Positions 33,157-41,086 of a stretch of DNA of 64,000 bases are shown in pieces. The notes under the pieces are model-generated. The model had not been told where the DNA came from. It did no database searches and saw only the letters and a program-made list of their open reading frames with translations. The translations under genes were made by a program, and so were the position numbers. Source of the DNA: Blautia sp. An81 (GTDB taxonomy: Bacteria; Bacillota; Clostridia; Lachnospirales; Lachnospiraceae); assembly GCF_002161285.1 (NCBI RefSeq), contig NZ_NFHH01000005.1, forward strand, positions 1 to 64,000, written 5' to 3'. How positions within the stretch are numbered: the stretch's first letter is position 1; each line of letters begins with the position of its first letter.

Positions 33157-35454
33157 CTATTCCGCCAGGTACAGTTCCATTTTGTCCACCATATCCTGTG
33201 CCGCATCCTGCGCACTGACATCGCCTCCTGCATAATTTTCCACACATTCCAGGAAGGTATTTCTCACCGTCAGCTCCAGCATAAGAGGTGTGTCAACTGC
33301 TTTAGCTATATCCACAATCTGCTGTACCTGGTCAGCCTTAGGCATGCCATATTCCCTGGCAGCGCCTCCGTCATAGCTGCTGCTGATGGTCATATCCGAA
33401 GCGTCTGAAATCTGTGGCAGTTTCTCCAGGCTTTCTGTTCTTATGGGAAGACCTTCCAGGTAATCTCCTGTCTGGATTTCGTCAGAAAGTACCGTTTCTA
33501 TAAAATCTTCAGCTAAAGTCTTATTCTGAGAGGAGCTGTTGATCCCCATCCGGTTTGCCGGAATGTACATATTATTTATATTTTCCACTGTCATTTCCGG
33601 ATGTTTCGAAAGAATGTCAAACATCATGGCCATACTGCTGATTCCTGTTATATCCTGCACACCTGTAATGTCAGTTTCGTCATAAAGTTCATCCATTCCA
33701 ATAGAGCCAAAAACTGAAATTCCCTTTCCTGATTTTATCTGACTGCTGAAACCAGTTACCCAGGCCTCTTCCATAGCGTCAGAGGGATTGGCATCCCAGA
33801 CAGCCTTTGCGGTCTCTAAAATCTTCACCAAGGCTTCCTGAGAAAACACTTCTTTTTCCTGAATATCCTGATAGTTGGCTGCAAACAGCAGATAGGCTAC
33901 CTGCTGAAGAGAAGCCGCTCCCAGCACCTTGCTGTCAGGATTTTTATCCATATAGTCTGAAATACTGTCCAGACTGTCAAGTCGGTCTATGGTTTCCTGA
34001 ACACCGTAAAATACCGGAAGAGAAAAGGCTGCCGGCAACTCGTAGTTTTTCCCGTCAGAAGCTGTACCTTCCACAATATTCTCCAGTATGGTCCCATCTG
34101 AAATAAGCTGCTGGACAAAATCAGTCATATCTGCCAGTACCCCTCTTTCTATATAAGAGTCTACCGGCAAGTCATCCAGGAGAAGCACATCTGGCCCTTC
34201 TTTGTTTAAAAGCTGGGTATTCAAAGTGTCGATAGCATCTTCCGGATTTCCTGAACCGTCACTTTCCACCGCATATTCATAGGTAATCTCTGTTTCTGGG
34301 TGTTCCCGCTGGTATTTCCGCACTGCATCCTCGATCATTGCGCTTTCATAGAGACTGTAAACAGACAGCTCATTTTCTACCTGGCTGGTAACAGAGCCGT
34401 TGTAATAGTAATAGCAGATACTCAGCTTCTGGGTCTCGTAGTCCGTATACAGGGCATAAAAATCATCATCTTCTCCTTCCAGGAAATTGTTCATAATAAG
34501 ATTTCCTGCCATTTCTCCCATGATTCCCCGGCTTGCGTCATAAATCTGCTCCACGATGCTTCCATCTTCCTTGTAAACAAAGATCCCCTTGGAATTTGCA
34601 AGATAAAAAGTACCATCTCCGGCGGCACAGAGATGCCCCCGGTCCTGATCTCCAAAATCAATGGTTCCTGTTTCTTCTCCTGTCTGGGTATCATAAAGAA
34701 TCAGTTCCTTATCTTCATTTCCCAGGACTGCCAGGGTATTGCCGCTGATATCCGCCATTTTGTCAGAAGTATTCATCAGCATATAGGCAGGAAAAGTGTA
34801 CTGTTCTTTCCCTGTTTCTGCATTATATAGGATAATATCAGACCCCATTCCCATGAAGGCCGGATTTCCATCCTGGTTTACACCGAAATAATATGGAAAA
34901 AATCCTCCTGCTTCTCTCTGTCCTTCCTCTGTAAGACACTCCGGTATAAGCTCCTGGGGTTCTCCCTCTCCGGTATATCGGTAGAGATGCCAGTCCTGGA
35001 TCAGGTCTTCTATATCCACCTCCCCGGATTCTGCTGCCTGCTCCTCTTCCTGCTCAGTGCTTTCTTCCTGGGTATTTCCTAAAGTCATCAGATAAAGATT
35101 CTGGTCTTCTCCCTGTATCATGGAATAGATGCTTTTATCTGTTCCCAGAAGGTTTTCTGTCCAGGTTTCTTCCTGCTGTTCCCAGTTTCCTCCTCCTGTG
35201 TAGGTATAGGAGAAAATCTGACTGGATCCGCTGTCGGAAGAAAGCTCTGTATATACCTCCAGGTTTCCCTCCTGATCATAAAAGCTTCCCAGATAGTATT
35301 CTCCCTCCTGCCAGGGAGCCTCCATCTCTTCCTCTATGTACCCGCCTTTGGCACTGGCTGTATCTTCTGTATTATCTTCCTGACTGCATCCTCCCAGAGT
35401 CCCTAATCCAAGGGTTCCTGCCAGAAGAAGGCAGATTCCTTTCTTCAGATTCAT
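33157..35454 (-). CDS. solute-binding lipoprotein with N-terminal propeller-like region
   Basis: A 765-residue lipoprotein. Signal peptide and lipobox: MNLKKGICLLLAGTLGLGTL then GGC, with the Cys near residue 23. Residues ~45-370 are rich in short beta repeats resembling propeller blades (ILYDTQTGEETGTIDFGD, GTFYLANSKGIFVYKEDGS, DDDFYALYTDYE). Residues ~375-765 look like a type 1 ABC solute-binding protein (IEDAVRKYQREHPETEITYE, GPDVLLLDDLP). Typical binding proteins are 400-450 residues, so this one is a fusion. Start at ATG 35454 is fixed by AAAGGAGAG. It is the first gene of the operon and is divergent from a two-component system. The ligand is unknown. Confidence 0.8.
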   Translation of the reverse strand: MNLKKGICLLLAGTLGLGTLGGCSQEDNTEDTASAKGGYIEEEMEAPWQEGEYYLGSFYDQEGNLEVYTELSSDSGSSQIFSYTYTGGGNWEQQEETWTENLLGTDKSIYSMIQGEDQNLYLMTLGNTQEESTEQEEEQAAESGEVDIEDLIQDWHLYRYTGEGEPQELIPECLTEEGQREAGGFFPYYFGVNQDGNPAFMGMGSDIILYNAETGKEQYTFPAYMLMNTSDKMADISGNTLAVLGNEDKELILYDTQTGEETGTIDFGDQDRGHLCAAGDGTFYLANSKGIFVYKEDGSIVEQIYDASRGIMGEMAGNLIMNNFLEGEDDDFYALYTDYETQKLSICYYYYNGSVTSQVENELSVYSLYESAMIEDAVRKYQREHPETEITYEYAVESDGSGNPEDAIDTLNTQLLNKEGPDVLLLDDLPVDSYIERGVLADMTDFVQQLISDGTILENIVEGTASDGKNYELPAAFSLPVFYGVQETIDRLDSLDSISDYMDKNPDSKVLGAASLQQVAYLLFAANYQDIQEKEVFSQEALVKILETAKAVWDANPSDAMEEAWVTGFSSQIKSGKGISVFGSIGMDELYDETDITGVQDITGISSMAMMFDILSKHPEMTVENINNMYIPANRMGINSSSQNKTLAEDFIETVLSDEIQTGDYLEGLPIRTESLEKLPQISDASDMTISSSYDGGAAREYGMPKADQVQQIVDIAKAVDTPLMLELTVRNTFLECVENYAGGDVSAQDAAQDMVDKMELYLAE

Positions 35455-35481
35455 GATTGTCTCTCCTTTCTCGTTTCTGCA

Positions 35482-35526
35482 GCGTCGGTATACAAGGGGC
35501 CAAGCGCCTCCCTTGTATGTCGACGC
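35482..35526. repeat. palindromic hairpin, copy 1 of a dispersed element
   Basis: GCGTCGGTATACAAGGG pairs at 15 of 17 positions with CCCTTGTATGTCGACGC around the loop GCCAAGCGCCT. The core TACAAGGG.CCAA.CG.C.CCCTTG.A recurs at 55589-55636. On the minus strand it would sit in the leader of the transporter mRNA, about 10 nt before the ribosome site. Confidence 0.7.
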
Positions 35527-35542
35527 TATCATCATAACAGGA

Positions 35543-35599
35543 AATTCTCTAAAAATCTTGAAAAATACAGAGGGATTTTTCGAGAATTTTTAGAGAATT
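35543..35599. repeat. 24/25-nt inverted repeat over the transporter promoter
   Basis: The left arm 35543-35566 (AATTCTCTAAAAAT then CTTGAAAAAT) is complementary to the right arm 35575-35599 with one gap and one mismatch. It overlaps the minus-strand promoter area, so a binding site for the adjacent OmpR-type regulator is a reasonable inference. Confidence 0.65.
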
Positions 35600-35637
35600 C
35601 TGTGATAGAATGGAATTGTCACATGAAACAAAATCGA

Positions 35638-35732
35638 GAATATTTATACATTTTATTGCTCAGTCTGCGCTGCTTTGAGCCTATGGTCTCAAAGCTGTGC
35701 TCGACAAATTCGCATAAAATGTATAAATATTC
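35638..35732. repeat. 95-bp palindrome with perfect 19-bp arms
   Basis: GAATATTTATACATTTTAT (35638-35656) is perfectly repeated in inverse at 35714-35732. The inside carries another perfect 8-bp stem, GCTTTGAG (35672-35679) and CTCAAAGC (35688-35695). It has no ORF. It could be a cruciform-forming control site or a miniature mobile element. Confidence 0.75.
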
Positions 35733-35783
35733 CTGATATATGTTTTGCTATGCTCCATATTATATAGGAAAAGGTAGGTTTTT

Positions 35784-36467
35784 ATGAGGATATTATTCGT
35801 AGAAGATGATAAAGATCTATGCCAGGCTCTGCTGATTCACTTTAAGAGCCAGGGTTATGATACAGATATATGTAATAACGGGACCGACGGGCTGTTTTAT
35901 GCCCTCCAGAATGTCTATGATCTTATGATCCTGGACCGTATGCTTCCCGAGCTGGACGGCCTGACACTGCTGAATACCATAAGAAAGCGAGGCATCCAGA
36001 CCCCTGTGATATTGGCTACAGCTATGGACACTCTGGATGACAAGATCCATGGGCTGGATGAAGGGGCTGATGATTACATTACCAAACCCTTTGCTCCAGA
36101 AGAGCTTCTGGCACGTATCCGGGCCCTTACCAGAAGACCCCGGCAGCTTCAGGCTCCCGGACAGCTTGTCTGGAAAGACCTCTCCTTTGATCCTCAGAAA
36201 CTGGAGCTTTCCTGTGGGGAAAATACTCTTTCCCTGTCCAAAAAGGAATCCGGTCTTATGGAATATTTCATGAAAAATCCAGAGCAGTGCCTGAAAAGAG
36301 CCATGCTCCTCTCCTATGTATGGGGAGCTGACGCAGAAGTGGAAGACGGAAATCTGGACAACTATATCTATTTTCTCCGAAGACGGCTCAGAGCTTTAAA
36401 AACAAAAGTAAAAATCACCACAGTCCATGGTGTGGGCTACAAAATGGAAGCAGGGGAGGAAAAGTAA
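35784..36467 (+). CDS. OmpR/PhoB-family response regulator
   Basis: A 227-residue regulator. The receiver domain (1-115) has the acidic pocket ED near residue 8-9, the phospho-acceptor Asp near 51 (LMILDRMLPELDG), the switch Thr in ILATAMDT and the conserved KPF near 102-104. A winged-helix output domain (about 127-224) follows, with SLSKKESGLMEYFMKNP and the KITTVHGVGYKM ending. It sits 15 nt before its kinase's start region and is divergent from the solute-binding lipoprotein operon, its probable target. Confidence 0.92.
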   Translation: MRILFVEDDKDLCQALLIHFKSQGYDTDICNNGTDGLFYALQNVYDLMILDRMLPELDGLTLLNTIRKRGIQTPVILATAMDTLDDKIHGLDEGADDYITKPFAPEELLARIRALTRRPRQLQAPGQLVWKDLSFDPQKLELSCGENTLSLSKKESGLMEYFMKNPEQCLKRAMLLSYVWGADAEVEDGNLDNYIYFLRRRLRALKTKVKITTVHGVGYKMEAGEEK

Positions 36468-36468
36468 C

Positions 36469-37764
36469 ATGTTCCGGAAGCTCCAGAAACGACTGACTTT
36501 TTTCTATTCTCTTACCTGTGGGATTATTCTGGCTGGAATCCTTCTGGTCTGCTTCTTTTACATGAAAGGAGCTGTAGAGTCCAGGAACCAGGCCCTATTT
36601 TCCAGCCTGTTTCTGAATATTTCCAATCAGTTTCAGTCTCAGTCCTTCTTCTCTGACCAATGGCTGGCTCAAATGGAAACAGATAACCGTCTGATCATCC
36701 ATGTAGAAGAAAATGGGGATTCCCTATTCTTTCCCGGAGCATGGGAGCCTGCCACAGACCGTAAAGTGCTGATTGATAAGGCTATGGAACAGGCCTCTTT
36801 AGAAGGCCTTTCTGATAATAATCTTTCTCCGGGAAGTACCCGGCAGAGCGCTCTTTTTTATCTTTCGGGAAATTCCGGGGATTCCTACTGTGGTATGGCT
36901 CTCCAGTCAGCTACAGACGCCGGTAAAAAGACTCTTCTGGTCCTTCAGGATATTACCTTATCTGAAAGACAGGCATTTTTTCAGGGCCTGTTCTTTGCAG
37001 CAGCAGGAATTCTGGGATTTCTTCTGCTGGGAGGAGTAAGCTGGAAATTTGTAGGAAAAACCCTGGCTCCGCTAAAAGAAAGCAAGCAGAAACAGGCGGA
37101 ATTTATCGCCGCCGCTTCCCATGAGCTGCGCTCTCCCCTTGCCGTGATCCAAGCCAGCGCCTCTGCCATAAAGACTTCTCCTCAAGACACTCCAGCCATG
37201 ATAGAAAATATCGAAAAAGAGTGTTCCCGCATGAATACGCTGATAAAAGACCTGTTAATCCTGGCTTCTGCAGACTCCCAAAAGTGGAATCTTACTCTGG
37301 AACTCTGTGACGGGGATACCCTGCTTTTAGATGTCTATGAAATTTACCAGCCTCTGTGCAGGCAAAATCAGATTCCTTTGGAGCTGAAGCTGCCGGATAT
37401 GGAACTTCCTAAAATCCGCTGTGACAGAAACCGGATCATCCAGATCCTGTCTGTTCTTATGGACAACGCCATGTCTTACACCGGTCAGGGGAAATCCATA
37501 GAGCTGGAAATCTTTCTTGAGAAAAAATATCTCTGCTTTTCCGTAGCAGACCATGGCAAAGGTATTCCCGATTCTGAAAAAGAAGCTGTTTTTGACCGAT
37601 TTTACCAGCAGGATAAATCCCGAAATCAAAAAGGCCACTTCGGCCTGGGCCTTCCTGTTGGAAAAGAGCTGGCAAAGCTCCACAAAGGAGACCTTGTTTT
37701 AAAAGATACGCCTGGAGGAGGCTGTACTTTTCTATTAAAGATTCCTTTCAGCGAGCAGCCGTAA
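36469..37764 (+). CDS. sensor histidine kinase
   Basis: A 431-residue kinase. Helix 1 (residues 10-33) and helix 2 (about 170-192) enclose an extracytoplasmic sensor domain of ~135 residues. The H-box is AASHELRSPLAVIQASASAI near 215-235; N-box ILSVLMDNAMSYT near 330; G-boxes ADHGKGIPDSEKEAVFDRF and GHFGLGLPVGKELAKLHKG near 365-405. No HAMP domain is obvious. ATG 36469 follows GGGGAGGAAAAG and begins one nucleotide after the regulator's stop. It would phosphorylate the preceding regulator. Confidence 0.92.
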   Translation: MFRKLQKRLTFFYSLTCGIILAGILLVCFFYMKGAVESRNQALFSSLFLNISNQFQSQSFFSDQWLAQMETDNRLIIHVEENGDSLFFPGAWEPATDRKVLIDKAMEQASLEGLSDNNLSPGSTRQSALFYLSGNSGDSYCGMALQSATDAGKKTLLVLQDITLSERQAFFQGLFFAAAGILGFLLLGGVSWKFVGKTLAPLKESKQKQAEFIAAASHELRSPLAVIQASASAIKTSPQDTPAMIENIEKECSRMNTLIKDLLILASADSQKWNLTLELCDGDTLLLDVYEIYQPLCRQNQIPLELKLPDMELPKIRCDRNRIIQILSVLMDNAMSYTGQGKSIELEIFLEKKYLCFSVADHGKGIPDSEKEAVFDRFYQQDKSRNQKGHFGLGLPVGKELAKLHKGDLVLKDTPGGGCTFLLKIPFSEQP

Positions 37765-37786
37765 GTTTCACTGATTTTCAGAAGTT

Positions 37787-37840
37787 CAACAGCCGGAGAA
37801 CACTGTTATAAACTCTTTGCAATGTTCACCGGCTGTTTTT
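37787..37840 (+). terminator. terminator after the histidine kinase gene
   Basis: AACAGCCGGAGAACA pairs with TGTTCACCGGCTGTT (one mismatch) and is followed by TTTTTCTG. It closes the plus-strand two-component operon. Confidence 0.8.
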
Positions 37841-37872
37841 CTGTTTAGATTCACAATTATAACAAAAGGATA

Positions 37873-38587
37873 TTATCTCTGGTCTTCTTTTATTTTTTCT
37901 TCATATTCCTCCCATTTTCCTTCCGGGATTCCCAGAGCTTTCATAGCCTCCCTCTCGCTCCAGCCCATATTCCGTAATACACTCTGTCACTGCTCTCTCC
38001 ACAGCCTCCTCTAAAATCATGGTCTTCGCATACTTTCTTACCCGCTCCACAAACTCTGCATATTCCCTCAGGGTCCTGCTGGCCTCCATCAGACTTTCAT
38101 TATGTCCTAGTCGGATATTCAGCATGACTGTTTCCAGCTCCAGCTTTGGCTTCTCCTCTTTTACTGTATAAAGACTGGAAAGCCGCATAATCTCCCGGTC
38201 CGGCACTTCCTTCTCTCCATTGTAAAAGATCACAAACTGGGGAGATGGTATGGAAAGAGGCGTACTTCCGTAAATATCTTTATGCAAAGTCATTTTGGAA
38301 TAGGTGTCTGCCACGTAAAGCAGATATCGCAAAGGAAGATTCGGGTTATAAGTCGATTGATGTTCATACAAAGACAGACTGGAATCAATGATAAAGGACA
38401 GATCATTTTTTATAGACATATAAATAGCATTTTCCAGTGTATTGATTTCCAGTTCTTCCGGATCCTCATAGTGTTTGCCGCTGACTGCATTATATAGTTC
38501 CAGCAATTCTTTCTTTTCCTGAAATACCATGACGAATACCGAAGATTTATAGGTGCGGTTTGCAGTTACGTTCTTGTCTTGTTCCAT
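37873..38587 (-). pseudogene. Rpn/PD-(D/E)XK nuclease-like protein gene, 3' frameshift
   Basis: The main frame gives 228 residues (stop at 37901). It opens MEQDKNVTANRTYKSSVFVMVF and has DLSFIIDSSLSLYEHQST near residue 60-77 and PQFVIFYNGEKEVPDRE near 110-127, the pattern of Rpn-type (YhgA-like) nucleases with a PD-(D/E)XK fold. The last ~20 residues (REGGYESSGNPGRKMGG) look out of frame. One base over, the DNA reads MGWSEREAMKALGIPEGKWE and continues to a TAA at 37873, which is a plausible native tail. A single-base indel near 37965 is therefore likely. The catalytic core remains intact, so the product may still function. GGAGG precedes the start. Confidence 0.7.
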
Positions 38588-38817
38588 AGACAGACCTCCT
38601 TATGATAGATTACATGGGCAGAAGGTCTCTCCTTTATCGTCTCCTGAGAAAACTCTCTGCCGGTTTACTGGGGTTTTTAAAGCATTGAGATTTCTCAGAC
38701 TGGTTTTCAGAAATGTTGACTGGACAAAAGTCCCATAGATAAGAACATAAGAAATATAATGCTTTGCTTGTATTGTAACACGGGGGCGTAGAACAGGCAA
38801 TGCCGTTCTCTGATTTC

Positions 38818-39768
38818 TTACTCCCCGTTCAGTTTCTGGAATACAGATACTGCGTCTAAGATATGATAAGGCTGGGTATCATGGCTGCCGTCTGCCTTGG
38901 CGGTGATCAGTGCATAGGTCTTATCTCCGACAGTTCCCACACTGGCCAGACACAAACCTGCCTCAGAGGTATAGCCGGTCTTTCCCCCTAAAATATAATC
39001 ACTGGCAACACCGGACTGATCCATTTCCTGAAACATCAGGCTGTAAAAGGAAAAGCCCTCCGGATGGCCGTCTGTAGGAGGCACGGTGTAAGACCTTGTT
39101 GTAAAGATTGCACGGAAGTCCCCGTTTTCCCAGGCATACTCCAAAAGCCGGGCCAGATCTCTGGTGGTGGTATAATGCTTTTTATCCGGAAGGCCTGTAG
39201 AATTCGTAAAATGCGTATCCCTCATTTTCAGTTCCTGAGCTTTATCATTCATAAGTTCAGCAAACTTTTCCTCTGAGCCTGCCACTTCTTCTGCCAGGGC
39301 CTTACAGCATTCTCCTCCGGAAGGAAGCATAGCTCCATAAAGCAGATCTCTTACGGAAGCATGCTCTCCCGGCACAAATCCTGCCATAGAAGCCCCCTCT
39401 TCATAAAGTTCTGGAAAAATGTCCTCAGAAAGCCTCACCTGCTGCTCTAAATCTTCTGTATTCTCCAAAACCACAAGCACAGTCATCATCTTCGTCAGCG
39501 AAGCCGGATAGATTCTTTCCCTCCCTTTCTTCTGAGCAGCAATTTTTCCTGTATCCAAATCCAGGAGCACTGCGCTTTCACTATATAAGGAAGACAAGTC
39601 CACCTGATTTCCTGCAGGATTCCCGGTTTCCTCTATCCTCTTTCCCAGTTCCTTCAGATCTCCTGTACTGTATATCACTGCTGCTGCAAGAATAAGCCCA
39701 TAAACAGCTCCTATCAAAAGAATGAATTTTCCTAAAAAATGGTTTCTTCTTTTTCTTCTTCTGCTCAT
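38818..39768 (-). CDS. serine D-alanyl-D-alanine carboxypeptidase
   Basis: A 316-residue penicillin-binding-protein-type peptidase (S11 family). After a basic start (MSRRRKRRNHF) and one membrane helix (12-35), the active-site motifs appear: SLTK in YPASLTKMMTV near residue 88, SGGECCKAL in the SxN-equivalent region near 150, and KTGYT near 262. It trims the terminal D-Ala of peptidoglycan stem peptides outside the membrane. The SGGE motif has Gly in place of the usual Asn, which is seen in some clostridial members. ATG 39768 is backed by AAAGGA. It lies 178 nt behind a VanS-like kinase gene on the same strand. Confidence 0.88.
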   Translation of the reverse strand: MSRRRKRRNHFLGKFILLIGAVYGLILAAAVIYSTGDLKELGKRIEETGNPAGNQVDLSSLYSESAVLLDLDTGKIAAQKKGRERIYPASLTKMMTVLVVLENTEDLEQQVRLSEDIFPELYEEGASMAGFVPGEHASVRDLLYGAMLPSGGECCKALAEEVAGSEEKFAELMNDKAQELKMRDTHFTNSTGLPDKKHYTTTRDLARLLEYAWENGDFRAIFTTRSYTVPPTDGHPEGFSFYSLMFQEMDQSGVASDYILGGKTGYTSEAGLCLASVGTVGDKTYALITAKADGSHDTQPYHILDAVSVFQKLNGE

Positions 39769-39946
39769 AAAAATCCCGTCCTTTATCTGAATTTTCTCCT
39801 GCCTGTCTGATACTGACATATCCTCTCAAAATACCTGCGAAAGGATTATCAGTATACTGGCTGATTTAAAAATATCAAATAAAGAGCGGGATTGTTTTAA
39901 TATTTCCTTGCTAAATTCCTAAGAAAAAATGAAGATGAAAGTATGC

Positions 39947-41086
39947 TCAGTTCACCGGCAGCTCCACCGTAAATATAACCCTCTCATTTTCGCTTTTTGC
40001 TGAGATACTTCCTCCATGGAGCTCTACGATTTCCTTTGCAATGGCCAGTCCCAGCCCTGCCCCTCCGGTATTACTTCTCCTGGAACTGTCCAGACGGAAG
40101 AACTTCTCAAAGATCATGTCCAGTTTTTCCTTAGGAATATTCTTTCCCTGATTTTCAAAGGAAATCAAAACTCTTTCTTTTTTCTGAAATGCCTGGACCT
40201 TAATAGGCGTATCCGGATAACTGTAAGCTACTGCGTTTTTCAGGATATTATTAAATACCCTGGCCATTCTGTCCGGGTCAGCATCTATATGAAGATTTTC
40301 TTCTGTCTCCAGTTTTATCTCATTTCCATGGGCAGACAAAATAGGGTAAAACTCTTCTGTCATCTGCATGAGCATATAAGATAAGTCCAAGTTTTCTTTT
40401 TCCAGATAGATATTCTGGAAATTATACTGAGTAATCTCAAAGAATTCCTCAATCAGGTCTTCCAACCGTTCCGCCTTTTCCAGAGCGATATGGGTATATT
40501 TCGCCTTCTGGGCTGTCGGCATATCCGGAGCCTCGTCAAGAAGATGGAGATATCCCAGAACGGAAGTCAGGGGCGTTTTCAGGTCGTGAGCAAGATACGT
40601 GATCAGGTCGTTCTTTCTCTGGGCCTCTCGCTTCAGGGTTTCCTCCTTTTGAATCATGCCGGATTTCAACTGCAGCATCTGAGCTCCCACTTCCGTATAG
40701 GGGGCCGGAAAGACTTCATCCATGTCCAGGTCTTTCGTCATATATCTGTGGATTTTTTCATTAAGGTCCTCCACGTTTTTCCTGGTCTTTCTTTTTCCAT
40801 AAAAATGAAGAATGGCAGTTACTGCCAAAACAAGGGCAAATACAAAGACAGTAAAAAATATCATAAGAAAAGCTTTCAGGCTATACCAGTCGATTACCTT
40901 CTGCACATACTCTCCTCCGAATTCATCACTATATGCCGACTGTGTATAGGTAAACTGGCTTTCAAACCAGTCTACAAAGCTTCCGTTCATAATATAATCC
41001 ACTTGAAAGAAGATCAGATAGCATACTCCCCCTGTTATGAATAAAATCAGTAAAAGCTTTAAGATCTGTTTTGTTCTATCCTTCAA
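39947..41086 (-). CDS. VanS-like sensor histidine kinase
   Basis: A kinase of about 379 residues. Two helices (about 8-28 and 75-100) bracket a ~45-residue external loop. The catalytic part is strikingly like that of VanS: YLAHDLKTPLTSVLGYLHLL near residue 168-187, DEAPDMPTAQKAKYTHIALE, EEFFEITQYN near 220, MARVFNNILKNAVAYS near 278, and GGAGLGLAIAKEIVELHGG near 345. There is no ATG; TTG 41086, inside the end of the regulator gene, is my preferred start (overlap 11 nt), and TTG 41134 is the alternative. Similarity to VanS does not show that glycopeptides are sensed. Confidence 0.88.
   Translation of the reverse strand: MKDRTKQILKLLLILFITGGVCYLIFFQVDYIMNGSFVDWFESQFTYTQSAYSDEFGGEYVQKVIDWYSLKAFLMIFFTVFVFALVLAVTAILHFYGKRKTRKNVEDLNEKIHRYMTKDLDMDEVFPAPYTEVGAQMLQLKSGMIQKEETLKREAQRKNDLITYLAHDLKTPLTSVLGYLHLLDEAPDMPTAQKAKYTHIALEKAERLEDLIEEFFEITQYNFQNIYLEKENLDLSYMLMQMTEEFYPILSAHGNEIKLETEENLHIDADPDRMARVFNNILKNAVAYSYPDTPIKVQAFQKKERVLISFENQGKNIPKEKLDMIFEKFFRLDSSRRSNTGGAGLGLAIAKEIVELHGGSISAKSENERVIFTVELPVN

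Larger units (their letters stand above)
35455..35783. promoter_or_regulatory. 329-bp divergent control region with three large inverted repeats
   Basis: This spacer separates the transporter operon (minus) from the response-regulator gene (plus). It holds hairpins at 35482-35526, 35543-35599 and 35638-35732, listed separately. On the minus strand a TATGAT box is seen around 35530 with no good -35, which suggests activator-dependent transcription; the second inverted repeat covers the -35 area. I see no ORF of note in it. Confidence 0.6.
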
